Position numbers and translations under genes: made by a program
Shown here: positions 20,901-33,870 of the stretch, piece by piece
Layout: each line of letters begins with the position of its first letter
Position numbering within the stretch: the first letter of the stretch is position 1
Notes under the pieces: generated by a model
Database searches by the model: none
The model's input: only the letters and a program-made list of their open reading frames with translations
Told to the model about the DNA's origin: nothing
Assembly (NCBI GenBank): GCA_907165135.1
Contig: OU015568.1
Location: forward strand, 10,982,501-11,046,500
From: Oikopleura dioica
Lineage: Eukaryota; Chordata; Appendicularia; Copelata; Oikopleuridae
Length of the DNA stretch: 64,000 nt
Direction of reading: 5' to 3'

Positions 20901-23359
20901 GAAACCTTCGGTACTATTTTTGAGGTTTCGATCAAAATAAAAAAATTTTTAGCCAAAAAGCCTGCTCCCGAAGCTGTTGCTCAGAAAACTGCTCCTGCGA
21001 CAAAGAAAAAGCACCAGCAGCCAAGGCATCTCCAGCCACTCCTGCCAGAGCAAAAGCTCCTCCAAAATCAGTTCCTGCTACTCCAACGATTGACGTTAAG
21101 ACCGATCCGGATCGAGCTTCAGTTGCAGCCGTCCCAAACTTGACCGGAGACGAGTTTGAAGTCACGACTGAGTTCGACGTTGACGAGCTCGACAGCGACG
21201 AGAACGACCAAGACGACGCCGATGCGATCGAAATCGGGTTTACTGATGATCTGGTTGAAGAGAACTCTGCGAAGCTCTTCTTCATAGGCCTGAAGGATAT
21301 CAGAAATCAAGCGATCCGCGGTGAGCTTGAGAAGTTTGGAAATGTCGGAGATGTGGTCGAGTTTCAGCGACACAAAGTTGATTTGGGAACTTTTATTGAG
21401 GAAGTCGCCTGTGTCAAAGTCGCATCAGGTAAAGAAAAGAATGTCTATTGGTTTTTAAAATATTGCTAGCCGAGAATGCTACGGCGATCATGAAGCGATT
21501 CAACAACCGGAAGATTCTTGAATCGAAGAATAAAGTTGTCATCAAGCAAGTTATCAACTTCCCTTCCAAGGCGGAGATGAAAAAACTTGTGAAAGCGGCT
21601 GTTGACGACCGCACTAAGCAGATGATCAATGAAGCCAAAAAGCGCTTCTACGACTTGGAGAAGGACTTTGCTCGAGAAAAGAGATCATTAGAGGAAGCGG
21701 CTAGGTTTGTAGTCCAATGAAAAGAGGAAACTAGAATTTTTTTATTCAGAGCGCTTTCAAGCGCAGAAAGCGAGATTTCTACGTATCGAAAGAAACAGTC
21801 GATGCACGAGAAAAATGCCGAGCGTTCGAAGAAACAAGCTCGAGTGCTTGAGGATGATTTGAAAAAAGAACGGGATGTTCTTGAATCCGTTCGAAAGTCG
21901 GCGGAGGTCCAGCGCAAGGAATGCAAGAAAATCTCCGATGAAGTTAGGGAGACTGAAGGTTTGTTTTATTTCGTTTTTAAAGCAAGCTTATTCGAAATAT
22001 TTAGCGGAGCTGCGAAAAGTTGAAAATGAAATCGCGAAAATCCGAGCCCGAACTGGCCAACTTCGCGAGATCAAAAAGCAACGATCTCGTCCTCAAGCCT
22101 ACGTCTCTCCCGTTGAGCCGATCTCGAAGACGATCTACAACGATCCAGTCAACCCAACGATGCCTTCTCGAAGTGCACCAAGATCAACTCGGGACGACGG
22201 ATGGCGGAATGATGGTGGCTGGATCGAAGACGTAAGAAAGGGCATCAGTTTGTTTTATTTTCAAACTTAACTTTAGGACGTTTATGCGTCTAAATACGCG
22301 AATGAAAGACTAGGCGGCCAGTCGAGCTACTACTCTGCTGGCGAAAGTGAACTCGACAAGATCCGTCGGGAGCGAGAAGAGCTCGCCAGGCAAAGCGAAG
22401 AGCTTCGACGACAGCGAGACCAGGACGAATATCATGTTCGTCAAATGGAAGAAGAAGAACGGGCGCTTGAGGAGGAACGACGCCAAATTGAAGAGATGCG
22501 CCGAGAGAATGAGCGCATTCAAAGAGAAGTGGAAGAAGAGAAGCGAAGACAGGTAGAAGAGGAGGCGAAATACGAACAAGAGCGACTTGCTGAGGAACGA
22601 CGTCGTCAGATCGAGCAAGAGCGACAAGCGGAGGAGCGAAAGCGACGCGAACTGTAAATCAGGGGATTGCTTCGTTTCTCAGTATTTATTTTAGGGAGGA
22701 AATGCGAAACCGTGAGCGCGTAAAAATTCTTGAAGAAAAGAAGCGACTTGAAGAGGAGCAGCGAAAGTGGGCTCAAGAAAAGGCAGCCGCAGCTGCTGCT
22801 CGAGAACGCCTTCAAAATCAGCGCTCGAGTTTGGGTGGTTCTGGCCAGCATGTCGCCGGACCACCGCCACGTCAAGAGTTGCGACGAGGGATGCGTCAAG
22901 AGGAGCAGCGGTAATATTTATTTGCTGAAAGTATAAGTTATTATTTTACAGGCAACATCAAAGAGGTGGAGATTCAGGAGCGAACTCCTGGGAAGAGACT
23001 CGAGAGCGCATGCGTCGTGAACGAGATGAAGCTGCTCGCAAACGACCTGGTATGCCAGCCAGAAGCTACGGGCCACCTCCTACTCGTCCTCGAAACGATG
23101 ACGTTATTGTCCTGGACGATGATTCTCCTCCCCATCGTGGGCGAGGAGGTCATCCACCAGTGTACACTGCTCCGCCGCCCGTTCGCAGCTACAATGATCC
23201 ACGACGTGTTCCTAATTATCCACCGCCTTCTCGAACACCGCCCCAACCTCACTCTTACGCGCCACCAACCGTGCCACCACCAACTACTGGGTAGTTATAG
23301 ATTGTTTTCCGCCAATTTACTTCCATTTTAGACGAAGCTGGCCATTCAATCGCCGATAA
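17959..23359 (+). CDS. SAFB: SAFB/SLTM-like protein: SAP, RRM and RE-rich coiled coil
   Basis: Exon 1 (17959-18060) encodes a SAP motif, MKTIAKLKVRELKSELTKRN, for A/T-rich DNA. A very long exon (about 18480-20740) adds some 750 Lys/Ser/Glu-rich residues. An RRM follows at about 21270-21560 (KLFFIGLKDIRNQAIRGELE, then the second half after an intron), then an extended charged coiled coil (RQIEEMRRENERIQREVEEE and similar) and a Pro-rich tail ending GRSWPFNRR. This domain order is that of the scaffold-attachment factor B family, nuclear proteins linking chromatin to RNA processing. The middle region repeats WKEYL/WKDFL three times and contains a duplicated block. The frame needs one extra A in the A5 run at 21006-21010. 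The join between exon 1 and the long exon was not resolved. Confidence 0.8.
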
Positions 23360-23623
23360 TTCTACGAACACGGCGCATTTTGTCATTTACTGTCACATCC
23401 AATTATTGAAAAATTCCCTCGATTAAACAACATTCAGTTATAACAAGTAAAACTTCATCGTTAGATATCTATATTTTGATATCTTTCGTTCTTGAGTTGT
23501 CGTTTTGCATTTTTGTATTTTCCATTCAAGTATTTATATAATTTAAATTATACTAGGCACAGTGGTTTTCGTGTAGATTGGTGGCAGAAATAACTGAACA
23601 GCAGAGATTTTCTAAAGACGAGG

Positions 23624-25075
23624 TCAACTGATGTTGTATTTTGACTTTTGTGTTTCGAAGCGAGCCTTGACGAAGTTGTAGAGGTCATATTCTAGTGCGA
23701 TCGATGTCTTGGTCTTGAAGAAATCGACAGTTTCAGGTGTTAATGAAGCCTTGTTGAGTGTGTAAGTGTCGTTTTTGATTTTCTCCTCGCCTTCTTTTTT
23801 CACATCTAAAACGAATATCTGATGGAGAGTTTTTTATTCTTGCGTTACCAATAGCGCCATTGAAGAATCTAGGCATTAAAGTCTCAAAGAGAGCAAGAGA
23901 AGCAGGTAATTCTTCCGTTAATCCAACGGCAGCATAGTATTTCTCGATGTTTTCTTTGGCTTTGGTGACGGCCCAGGAATTACGCTGGCGGCAGCGGGGA
24001 TCTTGACCGCAGAAGTAGGGTACCATTTGCCATTTTGGCTCCGTACATTCCTTCTCCTAAAAATTATACTCATTATACTACGCTTTTCATGGAAACTTTC
24101 ATCGTTTGAGTATGTACCATGTCTTTGAATTTGAGTGCATTTCTGACATTTAGAAATACTTCCTTTCCGTATCGGTATCATTAAATTTATGAGCAATAAG
24201 GAAGTGTCATAATTGCTTTCAAGGTTATAGTTTTTATTGGCTGATGGCGCAAATTACGTGCAGACGTATTTGCGCAATCAACGAAGACTAACGGTTTCAA
24301 AAGGTTAATGCCTCCTTACCCTCCGCGAGACGCAATCGTTGATATTCATAAGCCGCTTGCTTTCTGACATGGGGACGTCTCCACCATCGCCTTCGAGATT
24401 TCCGTTTCGAATAAAGTAGTAAAAGCTTCTGAATTTTTCGACAGGATCGCGAATAACATTGATGTAAAGTGGTCGTTTCTGCTGATGCTCGGCGAAATCG
24501 ATGAAATATTGATGACGAATGTAAACACTAGAATCTTCGTTAGTTTTGGATATTTTCATATCTAATTGATAGTTGTTTATGTATAAACACTCACCCGGGC
24601 TTTGAAATATCTTTCAGGTGGTCGATAACCTTCTTTTCTTCGTCGCCCGTCAAGAATGGCTTCTCTCCTGGCTCGTACGGACTTTCCACGTGATATTCAT
24701 TTCTGTCACCTGCTCCGAGAATGTATAACAGCCTTGTCATCCATATCGAGCCACATTTGGGCACTCTAATATTGATTTGAGTTCTTTATCCTTATCCATC
24801 TAAAGTAACCTGTTGTAGATTAGAAGATCTGTGTTGAAATCTTCCATTCTGGTTATATTCGCCATGTCGACCTTGGTATTCGGCCTTAGGCCCGAGCCAG
24901 CTGAGGATGATCTTGCTCCTCGCGAATTCGAATCTTCATCGTCAGAGTCAAAGTATCCTGTATACTGCAAAAATGCAATCGGGGCGATGAGAACAAGAAG
25001 AAATAGGGCACATTGACATCGTCCACTGAAAATTTTTAATTGATCTATTAACTTTTCGTAAACACGATTCGTCAA
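23624..25075 (-). CDS. HS2ST1: Heparan sulfate / uronyl 2-O-sulfotransferase
   Basis: A type II Golgi enzyme: short cytoplasmic part, membrane helix ALFLLVLIAPIAFLQY, acidic stem, then INIRVPKCGSIWMTRLLYIL with the 5'-phosphosulfate-binding loop, YIRHQYFIDFAEH, the 3'-phosphate site RPLYINVIRDPVEKFRSFYY, and WQMVPYFCGQDPRC followed by EELPASLALFETLMPRFFNG (human EELEDFIMLLEAALPRFFRG). Stop TGA at 23624. It transfers sulfate from PAPS to the 2-OH of uronic acids in heparan or dermatan sulfate; HS2ST and UST are not separated here. Introns near 24590, 24300-24060 and 23850-23810 are GT-AG. The first coding exon is uncertain because no ATG lies in frame above the membrane helix before a stop. 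Confidence 0.8.
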
Positions 25076-27256
25076 AATTATACTTTATTGTCGTAACATT
25101 ATTATCAAAGTCATTCCAGCTCTCAGAATAATCGATCATACTTTCTGCCTTTTATAATCCTGCCGTTTAAATTTTAAGCGCAAGAAGTCAGATCCCAGCA
25201 CTGGTCTATTTTAGTTCAAAGCTAATAATTTAATAAGCACGATTAGTACTTGTGCATTCTGTGATGGTAGCTAAAAGTATGTTGTTTTCATCTTATATTC
25301 ATTTTTATGGCTCTTTTTAATAGGGCCAAGAATATTGTTTCCGAAGAATTAAGATAAAGATTAATTGAATTTGGCTACCTGATGCATCTATACTGCGCCT
25401 GGCGAACAATCCGCCTTCCTCTCATCAGACAATTTTTCGTCAAATTCTCAAGCTCTTCTACGATTGAATTAAGTCTCTTGGAGAAAATAAAAATAATACG
25501 GACTTGAGTTTGCACCTTTACGGGTTTGTCGGTAGCCGTAAAGACGCTCTAGCACGGCGTGGCCCGCAGGCAAAGCCCCACAGAATTCATGAAATTGACC
25601 ACAACCGGACAACCGATGCTAAAGACAATTCAACTTCTCATGTCCGACATGAGTTAATTTTCAATCAATTTTGCAAACTTCTGCTTGCTTTATATATAAT
25701 ATAAAATTGAATGAATGATATTCGACTCATTCAACTGTCAACGAACTCATAACAAGTAAAAGAGAGCGAAATCTTTCAATAAGAAACTCAATTGTTTGAA
25801 ATAGTTCAATAACAATTATTTATTTAAATGATTGGCGAGAATTTATATGAAATATAAAATTACAATCAAGATTTTGCAAACGTGTGTATTGAATCAAATA
25901 CTATTGATCAACAACCCAGTTGAGAAATTAACGTTAGCAATAAAATTTGACTTTCTGGGCGCTTGACTTCGCAGAAAAAGCTCGTGTTATTGTGTGGCAA
26001 TTATGCTGCTTGTTAGATTGTGTAGGTAAGCGCTTGGTGCTGAGAACGGTACCATAAGCGGCGGCGTTGTTGGTTTCGAACTTGCCCAAGGCTACCGACG
26101 TCTGGTCACTGCGATATTCATCTGGGCTGACCACCAAATCAATTTCTATTTTTTAATAAATTTTATCCGATCAAAATCGAAGCAAAGTCCTTGGAGCTCA
26201 TCCCGCGCTACTGGTAAGAGTTATTTCTTCAGAGAGAATTCGGCCTCCTTTTCGGGTTGTTAAAGATTGTCGTCGTTGATTGTTACCGATTTTACGCCGC
26301 GCAGAAATGTAATAGACGGTATTGCTAGCAAAGAAAGTGGATTAGGGTCGTTTTACGAGGGGAGGGGGTAATTAACCGAGTGTAAAGAAAATAACGGGGG
26401 TTGGAACCGGCAGGTTGACCTGGCCCGCTGATCTGGCCGTAAGCCCTTTTCGGAGCACCTTAACCAACACACCAAAATATTCAATCCATATGTACCAAAA
26501 GCACTTTTCCGGGAAGCCAATATGTAAGTCTTTATCACCAAGAGAAACTGCCCCAGCGAGAATGAAATGCGCGAAGACCAGCGCCGGCAATTTGAATTTC
26601 GCGAAATTTCAGGCGAATTTGTGGCCAACTTGAATAGCGGTCGGATTTTTGAAATTATGCGGCCAGAAGCGCTTCCGTGCTTTCGACCCCGGTTGGGGTT
26701 TTTAATTTTCAGGGTGAAATAAAAGACCCTTCACAGGGCAGATTTGCATAATTTTGAGAACATGGACTTTCAACGAAACATCTGACAACTGGCTCTGTTT
26801 AAAAAGCCAAGTATAAAGTAATGTAACGCGCCGCGTAATTATTCAGGAAAATTGAGAAAATTGAATATAGTATTCTAATCATAGAAGTAAAACAGGTTGA
26901 AACCGCATCCCAAAATGTTAGTTCAAGTTGATTTCCATTTAAACACGGGAGAATATTTGTAGAAAGACTATTCACTTTCTCTCTTAAAAAAATGTTTATT
27001 GCCAACACTCAATTACCACATGTCTGAAAGCCCAGTTAACAGAATTATCAGCGGATCAGCTCACCCCAGGATACCCCAGGATACCCCTTTTAATCCCTCA
27101 GAACGTGAAAAATCCGCTTAAAATTGCTACACGTGATTTTTCGCTGTATATAATCGGAGGGAAATCGGCGGTGGGAAAGCCGGCAAAGTTGCGAATATGG
27201 CAGATTCGACAGGAGTCTTGACTTTTCGAAATAAACACCATTCTAATTTAGACAAA
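25076..27256. other. Gene-poor stretch
   Basis: No gene can be supported. 25500-25640 is GC-rich and could be transcribed, but folds into no recognised RNA. A minus-strand open stretch at 25934-26160 (VALGKFETNNAAAYGTVLST) looks mildly coding without a start, splice partner or family. The rest is AT-rich and likely holds regulatory DNA for HS2ST and the gene starting at 27257. Confidence 0.3.
27147..27153 (+). promoter_or_regulatory. TATA-like box upstream of exon at 27257
   Basis: TATATAA within CGCTGTATATAATCGGAGG, about 105 bp before the ATG at 27257 and followed by a non-repetitive leader. Confidence 0.35.
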
Positions 27257-27354
27257 ATGAATCCTACAGAGAAGGAGAAAGACCACTGGGCGAATAAGCT
27301 ACTTCACACGTCCGGTATTGGCATCGGACACGGCACCGGCAGAGTCTATCCAAG
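27257..27354 (+). CDS. Orphan first exon, 33 codons
   Basis: ATG at 27257 gives MNPTEKEKDHWANKLLHTSG then IGIGHGTGRVYP, with a good donor CCAAG|GTATGT. No matching downstream exon was found before the cathepsin H gene on the other strand, which begins its coding end 60 bp away. It may be a first exon whose gene spans the cathepsin H locus, or an alternative first exon of the ENTPD-like gene. Function unknown. Confidence 0.35.
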
Positions 27355-27415
27355 GTATGTTTAGCAAGAGTTTTTTATTGAAAGGGAGATGAAAGAGAAA
27401 GATATCAGGGACAGT

Positions 27416-28523
27416 TTAGTTGTCTGGTTTGATAAGAGCAAAAGAGGTGCATTGAGAAAGGCCGCACATGTTGACACCTCGTTGAATGTTAAAGTATCCC
27501 TCGTTACCCCAGGACTTGCTCCACGAGTTTTTGACGGTCCAGAAGTCAGTTCCAGCTTCATCGGTTCCGAATCCAACAGCAAGGACGGCATGGTTAACAT
27601 CTTGATACTATTTCATTTTGGAAGCAAACCGAAACTTACCTTTGGGTGTATTTTTGCAGGTGGTAGAAGAGTAGGTGCCGCTCTTGTAGTGCATAAAATC
27701 GTCCACAACTTCAAAGGCGATAGAGATCGGCTGGTACATGACCATCGCTTCCGCCATTTCTAGCTCGTCTCCTCGGGTGATGTTGACACTAGATTATTTC
27801 GATAAAGAAATGGTCTGTTTTTATCATCTTTGATACCTTCCGTAAACCTGAACAGCGGCTTTTTTCTGATCGAAAACGCAAGTTCCATCTTTAGCAGTGT
27901 AAGGGTAGTCCGTCTCAGTCATGATTCCAGGCGCAGCAGCAATGTATTCAAAAGCTTGGGAAGGAAGACCGCCGTTGCATCCGTGATTGTTGAAGGCCCC
28001 AGCGCAATCGACAAGTTGTTGTTCAGAAAGAGTGTGGAACTCGGCGAGGTGAATGGCTTGACCAGCTTCGACGTTGCCGGTTGTTGAGAAGGTCCAGCAA
28101 GAGCCGCACTGGCCCTGGTCCTTGACCGGAGAGACCATGTCTCTGTCTCGCCAATCCCAGTGTTTTGGCATAGGTTGTTGAACGCCCTGAAAATAATTAT
28201 GCGGAATTAATCTAATGATGTTTCACCTTTGCAAGATGTTCCTTAGAATTGTAGGAAGTAGCCGAGCAATCTTGGCCAGCTTGCATAAGATAGAAGTGTT
28301 GAAACTCGTCCCAGGTCAAGTCAGAGAACTTGTTCAAGCCAGCGGTCCATCCTCGCTTCTCCTTGTTGATCTGCTCGATTTTATCGACGTTCTTTTCGAA
28401 GATTCCTCTTCGGAAGTCCTCTTCAGCCTGGGTTTCGTAAGACTTCCAGTGCTCTCGAGTCCAGTCTTCAAAGAGACCGGCTTTGGCCGAGGCGAAAAGT
28501 CCAAGTGAAAAAAGCTTTTTCAT
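27416..28523 (-). CDS. CTSH: Cathepsin H-like cysteine protease
   Basis: ATG at 28523, stop at 27416, introns near 28190, 27840-27790 and 27640-27600. A short signal peptide ([15 protein letters not shown]), an I29 propeptide with an ERFNIN-like helix, then the peptidase C1A domain: [17 protein letters not shown] with the nucleophile Cys, [17 protein letters not shown], the catalytic His in [12 protein letters not shown] and Asn in [10 protein letters not shown]. Two features point to cathepsin H rather than L or B: the propeptide contains AGQDCSAT, matching the EPQNCSAT mini-chain that makes cathepsin H an aminopeptidase, and the mature domain matches [19 protein letters not shown] lysosomal enzyme. 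A TATA box lies 50 bp upstream. Confidence 0.92.
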
Positions 28524-28571
28524 TTTAAGATATTCTATCTGATTATGATGGATATAGACCTGCGAACTTTG

Positions 28572-28579
28572 CTTTTATA
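28572..28579 (-). promoter_or_regulatory. TATA box of cathepsin H gene
   Basis: TATAAAAG on the minus strand, about 50 bp upstream of the ATG at 28523, in a GC-poor region. Spacing fits a start site near 28545 and a very short 5' UTR. Confidence 0.55.
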
Positions 28580-28869
28580 AAAAGTCATGTTTACGAAGCA
28601 ATTTGAATTGAAAGGATTTATGTGCCGGTGGGATGCATAAAAATATGATTATGGTTCCATAACGGTATTTGCCGAAGGTCTTAAACTTGATTGCTCGAAT
28701 GTTCCATGTGATACCGTTTTATGTGAAATTTCGCTGAAAATAACAAGACAATAACAGCCTCCTTTGCTCTTTCGGAGTCTTTTATGATCCAAAAGCGAGG
28801 TTTGAGTGCTATCCCGGATGAGTAATCAGTCCATTATTTATTCTAAATCGTTGCCGGTTTTTTAAGAAC

Positions 28870-30365
28870 ATGAGAGAATATCACTACAGAAAACCAAGAA
28901 GCTACAGTAGTAAAAGTGTTACGTTAAGAAATCGCCTCATCGCCCTCCTGGCAGCTATTGCTTTGGTCGTCTACGGACTCTCTGGTGGATTTTCAAGCTC
29001 CTCAAGTGCATCTGGAACTTCTAATGGAGGAAATGTTGCCGATCCAAATATCTTTTACACAATCGTCTTTGATGCGGGCTCGTCTGGATCAAGAATCCAT
29101 GTTTATCAATTCACGAGGAAAAACGGAAAACTGGAAATGCTTTACGAGCTTTTTGAGCAAGTGAAACCTGGCCTTTCTTCCTACGCTGCTGATGTTAATG
29201 GTATTCATCGGCAATTTTACAATTTATGATAATTAATAAGGCGCTGTCAAATCCATCGATGACCTCCTTACACACGCAAAGAACTACATTCCAAAAGAAA
29301 ATTGGGCCGACACTCCGCTTGATCTAAAAGCTACTGCTGGTCTCCGCCTTCTTCCAGAAGCTCAAGCCAACGCGATCATCGACGGTGTCACTAAGCTCTT
29401 ACGAGACTCTCCCTTCAAAGGTTAACAGGTCTGATCAAGACTGAATTCAAATAAATATTTCAGTCGGCGCAAATGGTGTTGAAATCATGGCCGGATCAGA
29501 CGAAGGTGTCTTCGCCTGGATGACCGTCAATTTCCTCCTAGGAGCTCTTGGTGGAAGTGGTATTCAAAACACTAAGCCTACCATTGATCTTGGTGGCGGA
29601 TCCATGCAGCTCACGTTCCATCCTAAGGTTCGGCTAAATTAATTTTTCAGTGATTGCAATAAGTTTAGTCTGCGTCTACTGTTGAGGCAGCTCCAGAAGG
29701 TTATGTTATCAAGAAAACACTCTTTGGAGAAGAATTCGACATCTACTCTCATTCATACCTTGGTCTCGGTCTCAATTCCGCCCGAGAAAAGCTCTTTGGA
29801 GGTCCTCCACCAGAGAAAACCCAAGTCACTCAGGTAAAAATCATCGAAAATGACAATCCCCGAATCCATTTTAGGCTCAATCACCATGTTTTCCAAGCGG
29901 CAAACATATCGAGTACACAAATGCTGGCAGTACTTATTCCATCTCCGGCGACGAAGGCGGCTTCCAAGGATGTCTCGGCATGGCACGAGCAGCAGTGAAT
30001 AGCTTCGCGGTTGATAAGCCAAAGGAAATCCTAAACGAAGACATCTATGCATTTTCATACTACTTCGACAAAGCTGCTGACGCCGGCCTGATCGATGAGA
30101 GCAAAGGAGGAAAGCTGAAAGTGGGTGATTACTCGAAAGCGGCTGAGCACGCCTGTGCAAATCATGACAAAGGTATGACAGCTCTATAACTTCCAGACCC
30201 TTTATTTATTGTTTTCTAGACGAGTGGCTTTGCACTGACTTGTCATTGATCACCGCTCTTTTGGAAAGCCTGGGTCTGCCCGAGGATCAAACTCTCCAAG
30301 TCTACAAAAAGATCAACGGTGGCGAAACCGCCTGGGCTCTTGGAGACGCTTTCCAGCTTATTTAG
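28870..30365 (+). CDS. ENTPD5/6: Ectonucleoside triphosphate diphosphohydrolase 5/6-like
   Basis: Seven exons with mostly 40-50 bp introns. The N-terminus is basic with one membrane helix ([16 protein letters not shown]), a signal anchor for ER/Golgi or secretion. All five apyrase conserved regions are present: ACR1 [20 protein letters not shown]2 [18 protein letters not shown]3 [20 protein letters not shown] with the catalytic Glu, ACR4 [13 protein letters not shown], and ACR5 [15 protein letters not shown] at the very C-terminus. Ending directly after ACR5 without a second membrane helix is typical of ENTPD5 and ENTPD6. These hydrolyse nucleoside diphosphates such as UDP and GDP, supporting glycosylation in the ER and Golgi. 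Stop at 30365, upstream start [12 protein letters not shown] at the first ATG of the frame. Confidence 0.92.
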
Positions 30366-31098
30366 AATCCAGAACTTGTAAACATTAGTCAGTTTCTTAC
30401 CAGCAACATTCAAAACGATGCAATACGAAAAAATACCGCCAAGATGCAAAATATCGACAAAAAATTAGAAAATATTTGCTTTAACTTTCTTCATCATCTT
30501 CACGCCTCTGTTATATAATAAACGAACAAGTATATTCATAAGAAAATGTCTATTTTTCAACCCTAAAGAAAATAGAAACATCTAATGAAGCAGTCAAAAA
30601 TCAATCCGAAAATGATGATCTTCCTAAATAAGGAATAACTGCCAGTATTTTTAATTCGGTATGTATCCATGAAAATACCAAAACAAGCATGATTATTAAT
30701 GATCTTCGTAAAGATAAAATGCATTTGGAAAGAAAAGGGTTCAACTGTGAACAAGAGGATAAAAACAAGGGCGGTTTGAGAATGATGCTGTTTACACGAC
30801 TCCCAACCTTGAGAATCAGAATGAGCGAGTGAGCTCTGCCCGTGATAAGTCTTCCTCTTATCACTCTTCTAATTTGGTAATTCAAGAGTTACCGAGTTCT
30901 ATCGCTACGATTGACACAAGTTCCGAAATAGCCACATTTCGACAATAAAAATTAACAGAGCGCAGCAGACTGAAACATCCTCTTTTGGAAAGTTTTTTTC
31001 ATTCAAAGAATTTTCCCGACAGAAAAAGAGACTTTCTCAGCGAATACCTGTCTGTAACTAGAACTGTGAAGAGACCAAGGGGGCAAAAAAACGAACAC
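30366..31098. other. Intergenic stretch
   Basis: 3' flank of the ENTPD-like gene (AATAAA-like ATAATAAA near 30516) and 5' flank of the next plus-strand gene. Open frames here are short and not supported. Confidence 0.3.
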
Positions 31099-31684
31099 AT
31101 GTCAGAAGCGACGCTAGCAGAGATGTCAGAAAAAAATATTCTTGCCTTTGGCCTGAAACTGTATCACACAGTCGAGCAATATCGGAAAAGTCTGCTTAGA
31201 TTTTTCATGCTCAGCTATGTTTTGCTTTCTGTGGCAGGGATTTACTGGCTGCGGCCTAGGTATATTGGTAAGACTTGCTTTTGCTGACAGAAGCGTCTCC
31301 AAGGTGCTACTTCAGTTTTTAGGACGTCTTTGTCTTTGGATTTTTTTAATGTTGCTGATTCTAAGTTTAGGACTAATGATGCTTGGGATCGGAGTTTGTC
31401 TATACGTCCTTTCGGAAAAAATCTTCTTCACCATTTTTCGAACACGGCCGCTTCCACGAAGAACAACTCAAAGACACTCCACCATCGTCTCAGTGGAAAC
31501 ACCCCTTCCACCCGTCAAACGACCCTCAATGAAACTACTGAAGCCAACGCTCGAGTCCATTCTGGAAAGTCAGGAGCTCATCGTGACGAAAAAACGTGAG
31601 AGTTGGCACTTTGAACCTTTCGAAAGCGTCCTGAGCATACAAGAAACATGTGAGGACACGGCTGGATTTGATGTCGAAGTATGA
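31099..31684 (+). CDS. Two-pass membrane protein, unassigned
   Basis: Exon 1 from ATG 31099 (MSEATLAEMSEKNILAFGLK) ends at a GTAAGA donor near 31267; after a 51 bp intron the frame continues GRLCLWIFLMLLILSLGLMM. Two hydrophobic helices (FFMLSYVLLSVAGIYWL, and the one above extending to VCLYVL) flank a very short loop, followed by about 95 cytoplasmic residues with RRTTQRHSTIVSVETPLPPV and an acidic end. A hairpin membrane protein of about 180 residues. The family is not recognised. AATAAA lies near 31730. Confidence 0.6.
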
Positions 31685-32605
31685 AAATTGTACCTTGAAG
31701 AATTCTGCTGTCGCGAAGCTGTAAACAAATAAATGTGATACTGAAATTATGAAATTTATATTAAAATTCAGTATTTTGATGTTGTCTATAAGAACATGTT
31801 GCGGTACATTCTTGAAGTTAAAATAAGTCTGTGATCGTTTGATAATCTTCAGAACTATACCTAACTAAAATTGAAGGTGACCCTTGAAAACAAGCCAGAC
31901 AGGTTCAAAGACGTCTTACAGTATTATGACGAGTCTTTAGCGTAAGAATTGGCGAGATTTCCTTCCCGTCTTCAAAAAAGAAAAACAAGAATTGCCCGCT
32001 CTTTTCCCCGTTTTCATTTCGGAATATCTCAGATCTCCCTCTTTCGCGAGAACCTGTCTGAACCGATCTCCGCCGGTTACGCCAATTCCAACTGTAAAAA
32101 TGTGAGTATTGATTGGCGCGTCGTGCGTGGGTTGAAGCTGGTCAGCACCCCCTGCTAGGGCAGACCGAGCTCGAAAACAAATTTCAGAACAAAATACACC
32201 AAGGGCGGCTTTTTGAAAAAGGCCGACTCCAGAAAACGAACTGACAGAGAATTTTTTCCTCTTTTTTTGAGCGTTTCAAAGGTAACAAACTTTTAAAAAG
32301 AAAAGAACCTAAAATTCAAGTTAGTAATTCTTCCAGCTGTAGAAAATTTAAGTTGAATTTATTCAAAAATGAAGTTCGTTAAAAATCAACAGAAAATATT
32401 TTCCTTGGGCTTTTTTTAGTCTAACAAGGTTTGAACAACCGGTAATTTTTGTTACGCAACAGCAGTTCTATAAGATTCGAGAGCAAACTCAGGTCACGCG
32501 CAAATCCCATGATATTTTCAAATATCAGGAAATCTTTTCGCTAAATCTTCTTGTTTTTTTTTATCGCTACCTTCAAATCAATCAAAGCATGAATTCAGTT
32601 GAACA
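31685..32605. other. Intergenic stretch
   Basis: 3' flank of the two-pass membrane gene and promoter side of cathepsin L. AT-rich, with no gene that can be supported; an open frame at 31949-32158 has no start context or family. Confidence 0.3.

Positions 32606-33870
<1,265 letters not shown>

Noticed and set aside
22310-22899. Minus-strand Leu/Phe-rich ORFs that look like membrane proteins
   Set aside because: They are the complement of GAA/GAG-rich coiled-coil codons, a known artefact.
25309-25330. GGCTCTTTTTAATAGGGCC, like a histone 3' stem-loop
   Set aside because: The loop is seven bases, not four, and there is no histone gene nearby.
25504-25704. GC-rich stretch considered as a structured RNA or tRNA
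   Set aside because: No cloverleaf, A/B box pair or known RNA motif could be formed by eye.
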